Positions 32,561 to 42,296 of a stretch of DNA of 42,574 nucleotides are shown here, one piece after another (position 1 is the stretch's first letter; each line of letters opens with the position of its first letter). This DNA comes from Ophiothrix spiculata. Lineage: Eukaryota > Echinodermata > Ophiuroidea > Amphilepidida > Ophiotrichidae. The stretch lies in assembly GCA_000969725.1 (NCBI GenBank), contig JXSR01S011484.1; one strand, given 5' to 3'. The translations under genes were made by a program, and so were the position numbers. The notes beneath the pieces are model-generated. The model was not told where the DNA came from, made no database searches, and worked only from the letters and a program-made list of their open reading frames with translations.

Positions 32561-33014
32561 ATCACCGATTGCACCAAAACGCAAACTAAAGCAACCTAGA
32601 AGATTTAGGTTATTGTTTTTACATCCTTTGCGGTCATTTTGATAAAAAAATAGGGGGTACCACCTAAGGTGGGGTTATGGTAGGCCGTCAATGTCCAAAG
32701 GTAGGGGCGGTGGTTGCCACCTTGAAAAATTTTAAATCGCCATTTTGAAAAAAAAAATCTGCATGATATGGACTTTAAAATTACAGGACATGTTAGAATT
32801 GTCGATTCCTTCATTTATCATCAAAAAACTCGACGAAAATTGGACATTCAGAACTTTAATAACGATTTTTTGAAAACGTGGCAATTTTTGCCAAAAGTCG
32901 ATTTTTTGTATTTTATTTTTTTTGTATTTTTATTTTTTGGTGACGTCATAAGACGAGGGTTAAGAAGTCAGCAATTTTTAAAATTATGTATTAGTTTATT
33001 TACGATAAAACAAT

Positions 33015-33195
33015 CATGCTCAGATTTGCTTTGAATTGGAATTTTCTTGTAAAATCGGCAAAGGAGTAATATACGAGAGCCATTAAAGGGGGTTACATTT
33101 TTTTAAAGGAGTACATCCGAGAAATTTATGTTAATTTTACAACTTAAGGACATTGCTGGTTGCTATCTGTTGAAAATAAATCATAATCATAAATA
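33015..33195 (+). repeat. Block paralogous to 32375-32560
   Basis: Second copy. In this copy the 14-mers lie downstream, in the other they lie upstream, so the 14-mers are not simply part of the duplicated unit. Confidence 0.65.
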
Positions 33196-35269
33196 AAGAA
33201 GTTATTTAACAACAGATTCATTGCTAAAATCAAGTTTTCATTTTAAGTGAACACAAATGTCACGCCTGTCACATCACGCCTGTCATGAAATGATTTAGCC
33301 TGTATTCTCCAAGTTAAAAGCTACAGCTCCAAAACTTAAATGCTTCCTGATTGTTTCCCCCACGAGATATACTGCAACATAAACAAGAATCAAATATCCC
33401 ACAGGAAAGAGATATAATTCAGCATTGAACCACATTTGAAAAAGGCAGTTTCAGTTTAGGTCACACCTGTCACACACACTTTGTGTCCCCATTTCAAAGA
33501 CAGTGATTGAGTTAGATAATTTTTTTCACTTTTTGCATCCAATATGGAATGTTCACTATAACATATAGGGATGTTTCCGTAGTATTGCCAGTAGATAAAA
33601 TTCACCAGCTATTCTTAGAAAAAACGTTCATGCAAAAGTCACGCCTGTCACGATGGAATTAGCCAGCATCATACTGAGGAGTTTCATTAGTATCTACTTG
33701 CAAAGAATACTGGATACTATAATAGAAAAGACAAACCATTGTTGTACTCTTTATTAGAATCTCCTATTCTTAGCAAGATAATATAACAGTAGACATTCAT
33801 AGTTGACAATCTTTAGAAAGAGTACTGAATACAAGCTCAAGTATGCCTCACTACTAATAGTGACCAGTCTAATGAGTGTGGAAATATCTGCTATAAACTA
33901 TCCTCATGTTCTAATACACCCGCTATTTCTGACAGGTATTAATGAATACTAGCTGTATATAGAAGTCATTTGTAATAATACTAGAAACCTACAATGAAGG
34001 GTCAACTTAAGAGTTTCAACACACAGTTTAATTTAGCAAGGATAAAAATATCAAATAGCAATTACACATTTCATTTATTTGGCCTAGGTGGCTCATGGTT
34101 TTCTTAATAATCCTCTATACTATGTTTTATAAAACACTGATTCAAGTTCACGTAAATATTGTAGTACAAAAGTAATCTATGGGTAAATAAGCAGTCTAAG
34201 CAGATCAGAAAGGGCAAATATATAAAATCTACGATGGAATTTTGGATTCTTACCAACACTATTACCATTTTAATCAGTTAGTAAAAATGCGAAACACCAT
34301 ATTTTTTTCAAACTATATCACCCCTGATTATCCATTGAATGTATCATGCTGATCAATTTCTTTTATTTCTCTTACCTTTAAAGTAAAGTAGTTTTATAAA
34401 TGGAAGGCAATCTGAGTGTTGACCTTTATAGTCTAGATTAGAAAACAAACACCCCCATGAGCAACAAATAACACCGCAACCATTAAGCAAATTAACAGGT
34501 GGAATCTCCAGACATATCAGAGCTTAACTGGATGATTTGCAGTCAGGCCAAATGGCCAAAAGGTGGTCAACTGGTAAATATCTGCCCACTCAATGTGCTC
34601 CGATTGACGTTATGATTCTTTTTGCAAGTATGAATCAATGAATTAAACACTCTGTAGAAGGAGATATAGAAAAGACAATATAATGTATGATTGTGCAAAT
34701 ATGAATTTGAAAAAAAAAATGGTTTTATCAAAAGAAATGTTAAAAACAACACAACTGTGCATCCACTATAAAATATCAGACCAAATACAGCAAACAAATA
34801 TTTTGTCCAAAATCACATTGCTATTATTATGTTTCTTGAATGTCATCATCAGCCTATAGCTACATGCTCTCATCACCAAATGGCTCAAGGAAGTTTACAT
34901 TGTAAATAGAAGTGATTGATAGCTAAGATGTGCCCACTTCATCTTAACAAAAAAACAGCAGGAAAATACTATAGCCACAATAAATTTTATAAAACCTTTT
35001 ATCTTTCAACAGCTTAGAGGAAAAAACATCCAAAAGTTGTAAGATTGTTTTGAACAATTTATTACTCACTGGTTAAAATTGTCCATCAAAAATGAGCTCA
35101 GATTATCAACAAAACCTTCAAATAGAACTCATTAAAAATTGTCAAAAGAAAAGAGAAAAATTTATTGGTGGGAAGTAGATATTATTTATTATTAGGTATG
35201 AAAGTGATTTGAAATGGCAAAGTCACAGGCGATTCATCAAAATATATGTTTGCAAGATCAATCAATCAA

Positions 35270-35428
35270 TGATACACTGTACTTGCATGACATGCATACC
35301 CCATTAAGGAGTCTATTTGTACAGGGGACCGTGCGTGACTTCCGAACCACGGACCAAGTAGAGTATAGTTTCTTGCCCACGGAAACAAGGAGACGAAAAC
35401 CATATTCGGAGGAAAGAAACCCATAAGA
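35270..35428 (+). other. Less AT-rich insert of unknown nature in segment copy 3
   Basis: The stretch around GGGGACCGTGCGTGACTTCC is absent from copy 2 and differs in composition from its surroundings. It gives the frame ending in ETRRRKPYSEERNP, which I do not recognise. It could be a retrotransposon or SINE scrap, or a retrocopied exon. Confidence 0.25.
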
Positions 35429-36883
35429 TATCAAACAATTAATTTGTTTTAAAATTGTGTCCAGTAGTAACTTTTGATTTGTCAGTCACATCAGACCTGG
35501 AAATGGGGATGGTTTTGATGAAAATGTATGAAAATGATATCATACTATTACTAAAATTGTAAAAATGTGGTAAATTAAAAGTGTGAAAGCCTGATAAGAT
35601 AGTAGCAAAAGAGTCAGACACACTGCAAATAACCAAGGGCATTTTTATGTTCATGTTTTTTCTGATAAAAATATTGTTTGATACTATCTAGAGACAAAGT
35701 AGTAAATACTTTCATGTCAACAATTCTAAATTGTTGACAAAATAGTATTTAAAAATATCAAAAAAAAAATTGAATTAAAATTGCGGTTGGTAATGTCAAT
35801 GAAATTGCTAACACTTAAGGTAATTATTTCTCCTAAATAATTTCTTCCTTTATCAATAACACTTAAGTAGTTTTGAACATTTTTTTCAGGTGATACTATT
35901 TAGCCACTTCATGACAGATCTTTTAAGAGATACCTGTCAAAAAATCAGGTTAAATAAATCAAACTAACCTGCTTGGGCATCCCATGCTAATCTGGCTAAA
36001 AGCAACTATATTTTACATAAATGTGCATGTCCTAATCATGATAGACAGTCTATAATAACTAATGTAGGTTGAAATTGGTTTCGGAGTCTCTAGCTGACAC
36101 TTTGTAGCAAGCTACAACATCATGGATATTAAAGAATAGGTATTTTCAACATTTATGTTTATAACAGAAATAAGGGAAAAAGGGACTGACAATCTGAGTA
36201 TCTAGACAGATTTGATCAACAATACAACTAGTGTTATTCCCCTGATCTCGGCAGCAAACCCAGACAGCGGGCAACCTGGGCGACAGGTCTCTTACTCAGT
36301 GTCTGGCGATAATTGTTCACAAACTCTATCTGACACTTTGCAGCAAACCTTATATAACATCAAGGGTATTTGATGTGGTTGGAATGGGAGATACATCAAT
36401 ACAGTAGAGTACCAGTATATGGCATGTTTTGCCAGTTTCTGTTAATAATTTAGCTAATAAATTGTGACAATTTATTATTAATTCTGGTTTAAGACAAATA
36501 CAACTTACGTTTTAGCATGTGTTTAGCCAATCATATCTGTCAGTTTTATAGTAAATGTCATATTTTGAAGCAAAACATAACAGGCCATATACTGGCACTC
36601 TAATATGGCACTCTGCGGTAAGTATGATTCCATGAGCGATTGCTGAAGTGTAAAAGCAGATTTGACCAACAAACACACAGATTTTTCTCTTCTTATTACA
36701 ATTTTCTTTCTTGACAGCTATCTAGTTGATGAATAAAATATCTGCTTCATTGAGTAGGCATTAGGGAAATCAGGTAATATTTGTTTCAAGCAGGGGCGTA
36801 TATATCAATGATTAAAAGGGCATCAAAACTGCAAAAGATCTTTGTAATGCAAACCAAACTTCCTACTTTGTAGGTAAGACATA

Positions 36884-37880
36884 TAAAGTTTTCCAAAAAA
36901 GAAACTGGTACACTTTGGTTTGGTTCTTTACTACTCATATTATATAGTTACAAGCCCAAAATAAGTGCACATAATGTAAATGGGTATGTTTCCTGTGATA
37001 TGGGTACAAAAAGTCTTTCAAAGTCCGAAAATATCCCGCTTATTGAGCGAAGTAAAACAATTTTGGTAAGGCAACTAAAGTTACCAATTTTGAACACAAC
37101 GCAATAACAATGCTACGCATACCATTCCTCAATACCCCGTAACTACCGCAGGATATATCGATTACAAGCTGCATCAATATTTTATGCCGTATACGGCTTA
37201 GCTCGTTATTTGATTAGGAATCCCAAGTTGAACAGACAATAATTTTTAATTAACTTGACTGAGATAAGATTATTAAGATAACACTCGGATAAAACTCTTT
37301 AATAAATAAACTTTATCATGATGACTAAACGTCAAAATCAATTGCACTGGATCAACATTCAAAATAACCATGTTGTTGCTTCACATAATTTCAAATGAAA
37401 ATATTACACTGGTGCTTAAAATTAAAAAGATTGTTCTCTGTTAACCAAAGAGTTATTTACTGTGTTCAGTATCTCGTGTGGCCACCATTCTTATCGACCA
37501 CTGCAATACAACATTAGGCTCTTATCCATTCATATTCTTCTTCCATGCTTATACTTTTGAGTTTGAAAAGCCTGCTCGTCCATGACTAAGAGGGAGTAAA
37601 GCAGTAATTGGTACGGGCTAGCTTGGGGTATTATGTGCTACGTTTTCCGCTGGGTATGTTTCACAGTAGCCTTCAAAATTGGAAAATTAGTTGCCTAACC
37701 AAAATTCTTTACTTCGCCCGATAAGCAGGGTATTCTTGGATTTTGGAAGACATTTTGTGCACATATTACAGGAAACATATCCATTTACAATATGTGTAAT
37801 TATTTTGGGCTGATACCTGTATAATTTTAGTGGTATAGAACGAAACCAAAGTGTACCAGTTTCTTTTTCGGAATACTTTA
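36884..37880 (-). mobile_element. Degenerate Tc1/mariner element with about 200-bp inverted repeats
   Basis: The left arm (36884 to about 37095) and right arm (about 37668-37880) are inverted copies. They share AGAAACTGGTACACTTTGGT, AATGG-TATGTTTCCTGT and GCGAAGTAAA with scattered mismatches. The paralogous segment copy 2 lacks this DNA (its empty site is near 9655). A transposase C-terminal tail is found inside on the minus strand. An exact GCCGTATACGGC palindrome lies at 37186-37197. Long repeats with internal subrepeats are known in Tc1-like elements. Confidence 0.75.
37466..37550 (-). pseudogene. Tc1-like transposase C-terminal tail, broken
   Basis: On the minus strand the frame ends CCIAVVDKNGGHTRY and a stop codon. 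Many Tc1/mariner-type transposases end in C-x-A-[VC]-I-x-A-x-G-G-H-T-x-Y, so the match and the position of the stop both fit. A stop codon lies directly upstream, preceded by EEYEWIRA, which resembles the family's E-W-x-x-[IL] block. The rest of the gene is missing or unrecognisable. Confidence 0.6.
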
Positions 37881-38039
37881 TCAGATACAACCTGACATTT
37901 CCGTTGCATTAAATCTCTGACAAATAAGAATGATGGCTGTCTAAATTAATGAATATTGATTTTGAATTAGCTGTACATTTTGCTCCTATTTATTTACTTT
38001 AAAAGGTTATCTGATGTCAGGGAACTTGACAAGGAAGTG

Positions 38040-38350
38040 TTATGAGAGGATTGATAACTAGCATGTTCTCTTTCTACCCTTACGAAAATGTAACCATAAA
38101 AACGAGCCAATACAAGCTTGTTTTCAGCTCGTATGTGAACGTTACATGCATGACTTTGCTCATTTAACATAAACCAAGCTCGTACGAGCTTACTTACTTT
38201 ATAGCGTGTAATTAAAATCAAGACCTTAAGCTCGTTTAAGATTATACTTCGAGCATGAGTAATCAATTGCAAGCTCAAGCACACAATTTTTTTGAGCTTG
38301 TTGAAAATATGAGCAAATGCGAGCCTGTACTTGCTCACCTAAAAATATGT
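38040..38350. repeat. AGCTCG-rich degenerate repeat region
   Basis: Frequent AGCTCGTA, GAGCTT and AAGCTCG words occur, including CAAGCTCGTACGAGCTT near 38175. The region is related to the minisatellite that follows. The minus-strand frame at 37994-38338 is a product of these repeats. Confidence 0.5.
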
Positions 38351-38354
38351 TCAT

Positions 38355-38710
38355 AGATTTGCAAGCTCGTAAATTTTAGGAACTTGGAATTGCTTGGAAA
38401 TTATGTGCTCGGAAAATACGTATATAAATTTACGAGCTCATGAAAATATAATTAAGAAATTTAGCATGTTATGAGTTTGGAAATTATGTAAGCTCGAAGT
38501 TGCTTGGAAATATAATACTTTACAAGCTTGTACATTTTGGGAACTTGGATATGCTTGAAAATTATGTGCTTGGAAAATACGTACATAAAGTTACGAGCTC
38601 GTAAATTTTAGAAACTCGGAAATGCTTGGAAATTTTGCACGCAAAATTATGTTCATAAATTTACGAGCTCTTAAATTTTATAAGATCAAAAAGCTCGTAA
38701 ATTGTGAACT
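38355..38710 (+). repeat. Minisatellite, about 70-bp unit around TACGAGCTCGTA
   Basis: Four to five degenerate units begin near 38358, 38432, 38522, 38592 and 38660. Each has a TTTACGAGCTCGTAAATTTT-type core, then GAACTTGG-ATGCTTGGAAATTATG, then GCTCGGAAAATACGTA-ATAAA. The second interval is longer. The 12-base core is a perfect palindrome in the least changed units. Confidence 0.75.
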
Positions 38711-38794
38711 TAAGAAAATAGAATCAGTCATTGCAAAGTAAATACATCCAACCTGTAAGTTAAAATATTAATTCAAACCCAGAAATCAAAAGTT

Positions 38795-38867
38795 GTCTTC
38801 AGTAGCTCAGTTGGGAGAGCATCAGACTTGTAATCCAAAGGTCCATGGTTCAAATCCTAAGGTATTA
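38795..38867 (+). tRNA. tRNA-Thr(TGT)-like pseudogene or SINE head
   Basis: A perfect A box, TAGCTCAGTTGG (38803-38814), and B box, GGTTCAAATCC (38847-38857), are correctly spaced. The 7-base anticodon loop CTTGTAA gives anticodon TGT (38829-38831). The anticodon stem has two mispairs, the T-stem only two pairs, and the acceptor 3' strand does not match GTCTTCA. It is therefore a decayed tRNA or tRNA-derived SINE head, still with intact Pol III promoter boxes. Confidence 0.65.
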
Positions 38868-39180
38868 GACTGAGGTAAGTGAAAGTAGTAATAGTTGATG
38901 TCAATTTTTTATTCATGGTGATTTTGAATCTTGAATCTGTATCAATGTAGAAAGAAAATGAACCATGCCAGATACAGTGGAGGACTAATTTGATTTTTTT
39001 TTTCCACCTTGACCATTTGACCTGACAAATGGATATCACACTCGATGAAAAAAGCATGCAATTCCGACCTAGAAACGAGCAACATTTACAAGCTTGTTAC
39101 AAGCCTGTATTTCTAGATCGTAATAGTGCGTTTTGTTTCAAATATGAGCGCGTAACGAACTGAATTTTTTTCACCAGGAA

Positions 39181-39627
39181 GGAGAGACTGGGCTTCACAC
39201 TTGTCCCAAGGATGAAATAGGGAAATAGTACTGCAGATAATTACAGATCTTGACTTTAATGACGATTATGCACACCCAGCAAATAATTTATGAGATGCAG
39301 AGGAACTCCTAAATCTGGTAGTGGTTATTTGTGATGGGATAATATACTACAATGAGATGCTGAGATGCAATCTACTAATTGGTTTAGGTATTCAAACACG
39401 CTACAGAGGAGAGACTGGGCTTCACACTTGTCCCAAGGATAAAACAGGGGAATAGGACTGCAGATAATCACAGATCTTGACTTTACTGACGATTATGCAC
39501 ACCCAGCAAATAATTTATGAGATGCAGAGGAACTCCTAAATCTGGTAGTGGTTATTTGTGATGGGATAATATACTACAATAAGATGCTGATCTACTAATT
39601 GGTTTAGGTATTCAAACACACTACAGA
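39181..39627 (+). repeat. Tandem duplication, two units of about 227 and 220 bp
   Basis: The unit starting GGAGAGACTGGGCTTCACAC at 39181 repeats at 39408 with few differences, mainly a 7-base deletion near the end (GATGCTGAGATGCAATC versus GATGCTGATC). Little divergence makes this one of the most recent duplications in the window. Confidence 0.9.
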
Positions 39628-39724
39628 GTTGTTCACCGAGAATCAACAACGATGCATCCATACGTCTGCGTATTTTTATCGCCAACGCATCGGATGCAGA
39701 GTTGTTGATTCACAATGAAGAACT
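39628..39724. repeat. Inverted repeat next to the tandem duplication
   Basis: Arms 39628-39672 and 39685-39724 pair well, for example GAATCAACAAC-TGCATCC against GGATGCA-GTTGTTGATTC, with a short loop. A related solo end lies at 21755-21793. It ends directly at the left boundary of the mariner-type element. Confidence 0.7.
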
Positions 39725-39725
39725 A

Positions 39726-40811
39726 GAGGGTGTGCCAATAAAAACGCAATATTTTTCGTGATTTTTTTCTGAGAGAATTAGGCTACATGTAATAAAAACA
39801 ATTATCAAATGTTATTGTACATAATCTCAGCTTCAAACTGCATTTTGTTTCGTAAAATTTGAGCGTTAAATTCTGAAGTTATTACAAGTTCTGTGAAGCC
39901 GTCAAAAATTGGATTGGTCTGATTTCTTGATCTTAATTCCATGACCAATAACCATAAGTAGGTGGCAATCAAACATTAAATGACAAGTTACTTCATCTCC
40001 AGATGAAAACCTCTATCGCTTACTTGCATTTTGTGTTAAGTGTTATATCAAAAGCTTGTTGAAAGTATCCAATCAAGCCAAAAAGGATGTTAGAATAACT
40101 TTTACATTTGCCAGAAAAAACAATTTCAATTGTTTTCTCTTCAATATTTCATATTCAAAGTTACCCCAAACCGGAATGTTAAGTCTGTTTCTGAATACCT
40201 GACATGATGTGGACCTTCATTGTAAAACTCATTTTGATATGCAATGTATTTTTCCCCCAAATAACAATTAACATTATTGCAGCTATTACCTCCGAGTAGC
40301 TCGCATTTTATCTATTCATTTAATAAGAGGTTAAAACAAAAGCACTTGAATTTTTTGTTTTATTTTAGGGCTGACACTGACTGAAGTACCACAACTAAAC
40401 CAGGAAAGTTGAGACTGCTAAAACTAAATAATTGCTTATAATTCTGTCTTTAAATCGATCATCTGTTTTGTTTTTAATGAAAATAATTGACCAATAATAT
40501 CTTTGAGCCACAAATAGTTGTAAAATTAGTTTAACGGGTTTAAATTTAAAGGGGCTAATTTCTTGGATGCATATCATCCTGGGTTAACATGCTTCATCCA
40601 ATGACCACAAATCGGACCAGATTGAAATTTTGTGCTCCATTTTTAAAATGCTGTATCTCCGGATAGGAATATCCGAATTGGATGAAACAAACGGCATAAT
40701 AAAGGGGAGAAGCTCTATTATAATATCATTGCTGACTTGATGAGAAAAATTGTCTGCTTATATTTTAAATATTTTTGTTTTCAAATCTTGCATTTTTATT
40801 GGCACACCCTG
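39726..40811. mobile_element. Mariner-type non-autonomous element with TA target duplication
   Basis: The left end AGGGTGTGCCAATAAAAACG (from 39727) and the complement of the right end (40788-40810) match in 22 of 24 positions, and TA flanks both ends (39724-39725, 40812-40813). The length is 1086 bp. I could not recognise transposase remnants inside. The CTGTATCTCCGG word at 40651 is shared with other elements of the window. The minus-strand frame at 40395-40577 is inside and unrecognised. Confidence 0.8.
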
Positions 40812-40967
40812 TATGTAGAGTGTTTGAATACCTTTCAACAATTAAAATATTCATGACAACATATGAATTAGATTCTAAATATTCTCAATTTTACAGATAG
40901 GCCTACTCGTCTTCATAAAAATATTTGAAGAATTTTAAAGATTTTAAAAAGAATCTTAAGCAAAGAG

Positions 40968-41183
40968 CTACTTTGTGAATGTTTGTTGCTTTGACGTTTT
41001 CAATTGTTCCCAAGCACAGGGATGAACAGTGTGCCAACTTATGTGTTCTGCATACATGCACTTCCGTAAATGCTGTGCCGTGCGTGACACACTAATTTGA
41101 ATATCAACTGCGGATTCATCATGAATCACCAACGAAGGGTACCTTGGGAAGGGTATGAAGGGCAACTTGCCTGAGAACCACAA
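40968..41183 (-). other. Exon-like open frame of unknown nature
   Basis: The frame MWFSGKLPFIPFPRYPSLVI continues for 71 codons with balanced amino-acid use (several Trp, His and Cys) and less AT-rich DNA than its surroundings. I do not recognise the family. A possible acceptor (TTCTCAG) lies at the start and a TAG closes it. It follows directly after a mariner-type element, so it may be transposon-related or chance. Confidence 0.2.
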
Positions 41184-41439
41184 TTATTTGCCAGTCAGGC
41201 ACTATTGTTTGTGTACACGTAAAGTAACTGTATTGTGTGCAAAGAACACAGAGGCTGGCCACTACACAATCGCACAGCATTGTATCAGGCATCACTCAAT
41301 CCCCTAACTTTTTTGAATAAATGCAAAATATCCTTTTTTCTCTATATGCACTTTCTGTAAATCCATTAAGTTTTTGATTGTCATAAGCATATATTGTTAG
41401 TGTACCAATGCAAGTAAGTTAGTCATCATCTTATATCAA

Positions 41440-41740
41440 GACCCAACAAAATTAGTGTTTTTAAATTCTATTTAATGATGTACTGCTCTTGAATATTGAT
41501 TATGAATTTAGTATGTACTTTGCTCTTAGGTGTTTGTTTACATGGAAGGGCATCCAATGTCATTGCTTGCTTTAACGTTATGTTATGCTTGCCGATAATT
41601 TACTCAGTAAATGACTAACACATACTCAAGTAGTTCATGAATAACATTGGTCACATATTTGAATGAACATATTGCCTTTCATGTTGGAGGAAATTATAAA
41701 GACTAGCAAGCTTTCCTTTATTTTGCACCATGCTTCAAAA
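41440..41740 (+). repeat. Block paralogous to 11990-12300
   Basis: Partner of 11990-12300, described there. Confidence 0.75.
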
Positions 41741-42109
41741 ACACGAAATAGAATCATAAATATGATCAATGATCAGAAGATATTTCAAGCCATCAAAGCC
41801 AGACATTGCAATTGGAAGATACAAGACTTGATCATACAATCAATAGCCATACTTTTAACCCAGGACGAGTATTGTAAAGACAATTGTAGTTATTATTATT
41901 TTTAATTTTATTACCACTACACGTATAGCAGTTACAGAATCAGTTGGGTTCAGTGGCACAACAGTTTTGGACAAATTGAACTTGTTGTATCAAAGCATAT
42001 TCTGTTTACAAAATGAAATGCACACACTTATAATTCATTACACTTTGTCTTTCTGTGATATGCCAAACAAAAGGACAACTAGCATTAATAATAATGAGAA
42101 CCTCAAACT

Positions 42110-42230
42110 AACCGGCCTTCAGTGAAGCAACATTTCATGTGTTTTCCTATGACGCAAAAAGGTGATTTTTCAAATACTCCTACCAACAGATTTTAAAAGA
42201 ACAAAACTGTCAGTAGCGAATTATCACGAT
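42110..42230 (+). repeat. Block paralogous to 10030-10150
   Basis: Partner of 10030-10150. Here it follows the 41440-41740 block, whereas near 10-12 kb it precedes the equivalent block. Confidence 0.45.
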
Positions 42231-42296
42231 TGTCCATTCATTACTCATTACAATGAGAGATTTCCTTGCATTGGGTTTTAGAGCTAAATTTGTCTT

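Larger units (their letters stand above)
31991..33651 (+). repeat. Dispersed array of the 14-mer GTCACGCCTGTCAC
   Basis: Exact copies start at 31991, 32157, 32191, 33259 and 33638. Variants are ATCACGCCTGTCAT at 33273 (abutting 33259) and GTCACACCTGTCAC at 33460. All are on the same strand, with irregular spacing from 14 to more than 1000 bases. The word is a direct repeat of GTCAC with a 4-base spacer. The copies fall in different reading frames, so a coding repeat is unlikely. Motif content overlaps T-box (TCACACCT) and Meis/TGIF (CTGTCA) sites, but no function is shown. Confidence 0.85.
33660..38036 (+). repeat. Diverged segment copy 3 of 3
   Basis: Colinear with copy 2 (5530-10000) at the anchors listed there. 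It contains a Tc1-like insertion at 36884-37880 and a less AT-rich insert near 35250-35430 that copy 2 lacks. An internal partial duplication (GACACTTTG-AGCAA near 36098 and 36334) is seen. No conserved exon was found. Confidence 0.75.

Noticed and set aside
31991..33651. CRISPR-like repeat array
   Set aside because: Spacing is irregular, the repeat is only 14 bp, and the context is an animal genome; no cas-like genes.
36230..36310. Short GC-richer patch with ACCTGGGCGACAGGT
   Set aside because: Too short and without frame, repeat partner or motif context to call anything.
37994..38338. 114-codon minus-strand frame
   Set aside because: It lies in the AGCTCG-rich degenerate repeat region and is generated by it.
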